Of a DNA stretch of 64,000 nt, positions 63,697-64,000 are shown piece after piece. Below the pieces are notes generated by a model that had not been told where the DNA came from, searched no databases, and worked only from the letters and a program-made list of their open reading frames with translations. Source of the DNA: Streptomyces sp. NBRC 110611 (GTDB taxonomy: Bacteria > Actinomycetota > Actinomycetes > Streptomycetales > Streptomycetaceae); the NCBI RefSeq assembly GCF_001590865.1, contig NZ_BBUY01000005.1, forward strand, positions 62,001 through 126,000. Reading direction: 5' to 3'. Made by a program: the position numbers and the translations under genes. Every line of letters begins with the position of its first letter. Positions within the stretch are counted from its first letter, which is position 1.

Positions 63697-64000
63697 TCAG
63701 GCGTCCTTCGACTCCTCGGCCGCCTCGGCGGCCTTGGCCTCGTCGGCCTCCTTGACCGCGCGCTTGGCGGCGGCCTCGGCCTCGGCGACGGTCGCCTTCT
63801 TGGCGATCTCGCCCTCGACCAGCTCGATGACCGCCATCGGGGCGTTGTCGCCACGACGGTTGCCGATCTTGGTGATACGGGTGTAGCCACCCGGACGCTC
63901 CGCGTAACGCGGCGCGATCTCGGTGAAGAGCGTGTGGACGACGCTCTTGTCCGAGATCAGCTGCATGACCTGACGGCGGTTGTGAAGGTCGCCCTTCTTC
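63697..64000 (-). CDS. rplQ: Ribosomal protein L17, N-terminus outside the window
   Basis: About 100 C-terminal residues are present; the gene begins beyond 64000. '[62 protein letters not shown]' is the L17 core, followed by an actinobacterial Ala/Glu/Lys-rich tail ('[28 protein letters not shown]'). It is a 50S protein near the tunnel exit. Confidence 0.97.
   Translation of the reverse strand, partial: KKGDLHNRRQVMQLISDKSVVHTLFTEIAPRYAERPGGYTRITKIGNRRGDNAPMAVIELVEGEIAKKATVAEAEAAAKRAVKEADEAKAAEAAEESKDA

Overview
The window is a very GC-rich actinobacterial chromosome segment, almost certainly Streptomyces. Evidence: strong third-position GC bias, frequent GTG starts, several genes that look leaderless, and the sporulation regulators bldM and whiD next to guaB. 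The gene order rplQ-truA-(insert)-rplM-rpsI-glmM-coaA-glmS-acpS-nnr-alr-tsaE-tsaB-rimI-tsaD-groES-groEL-whiD-bldM-sigma-guaB-guaB3 is a conserved actinobacterial core locus. It is read here mostly on the minus strand, so the ancestral 5' end is at the right edge. There are no rRNA or tRNA genes, CRISPR arrays, phages or recognisable transposase genes.

Layout. 1-14168 is accessory: the end of an acyl-CoA synthetase, an enoyl-CoA hydratase, an ECF sigma factor translationally coupled to a membrane protein, a flavin reductase, a pair of WXG-type ESX-like proteins (small 3992, large 4409), and a beta-oxidation-like catabolic set (alcohol dehydrogenase, three acyl-CoA dehydrogenases, SDR, cyclase-type hydrolase). 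14344-19580 holds two tandem membrane Ser/Thr kinases of the same architecture; the first has lost the catalytic residues. 19844-23044 has glpD and a nucleotide-sugar dehydrogenase lacking its catalytic Cys. 23045-23680 is a gene-poor gap with a candidate small transcript. 23681-28977 is guaB3, guaB, an ECF sigma factor, bldM and whiD. 29083-33181 has LysR, MOSC, SDR and hydroxyacid dehydrogenase genes. 33294-35535 is groEL/groES with two CIRCE operators. 35773-38727 has a SEDS protein and a methyltransferase separated by a palindromic repeat region. 38810-42798 is the t6A tRNA modification set (tsaD, rimI, tsaB, tsaE) interrupted by a degenerate L,D-transpeptidase and a small protein with an iron-box-like site. 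42963-50384 is cell-wall and cofactor metabolism (hydrolase, alr, L,D-transpeptidase, nnr, acpS, glmS). 50524-56243 is an accessory insertion between glmS and coaA (secreted and membrane proteins, a TetR/FAD-monooxygenase pair with two operators). 56321-64000 has coaA, glmM, rpsI, rplM, an ABC-F protein, an anchored exported protein, truA and partial rplQ.

How it works together. The core genes supply protein synthesis (L13, S9, L17, t6A, pseudouridine), folding (GroES/EL), GlcNAc and D-Ala precursors for peptidoglycan (glmS, glmM, alr), CoA and ACP activation (coaA, acpS), guanine nucleotides, and developmental control (BldM, WhiD). The best candidates for undescribed biology are: the small minus-strand unit at about 23170-23525 (promoter, 31-aa basic peptide, duplicated hairpin, T-tract terminator); a dispersed 130-nt repeat family with a composite palindrome at 37221-37532; tandem repeats that straddle stop codons; several active-site-dead enzyme homologues; and the WXG pair.
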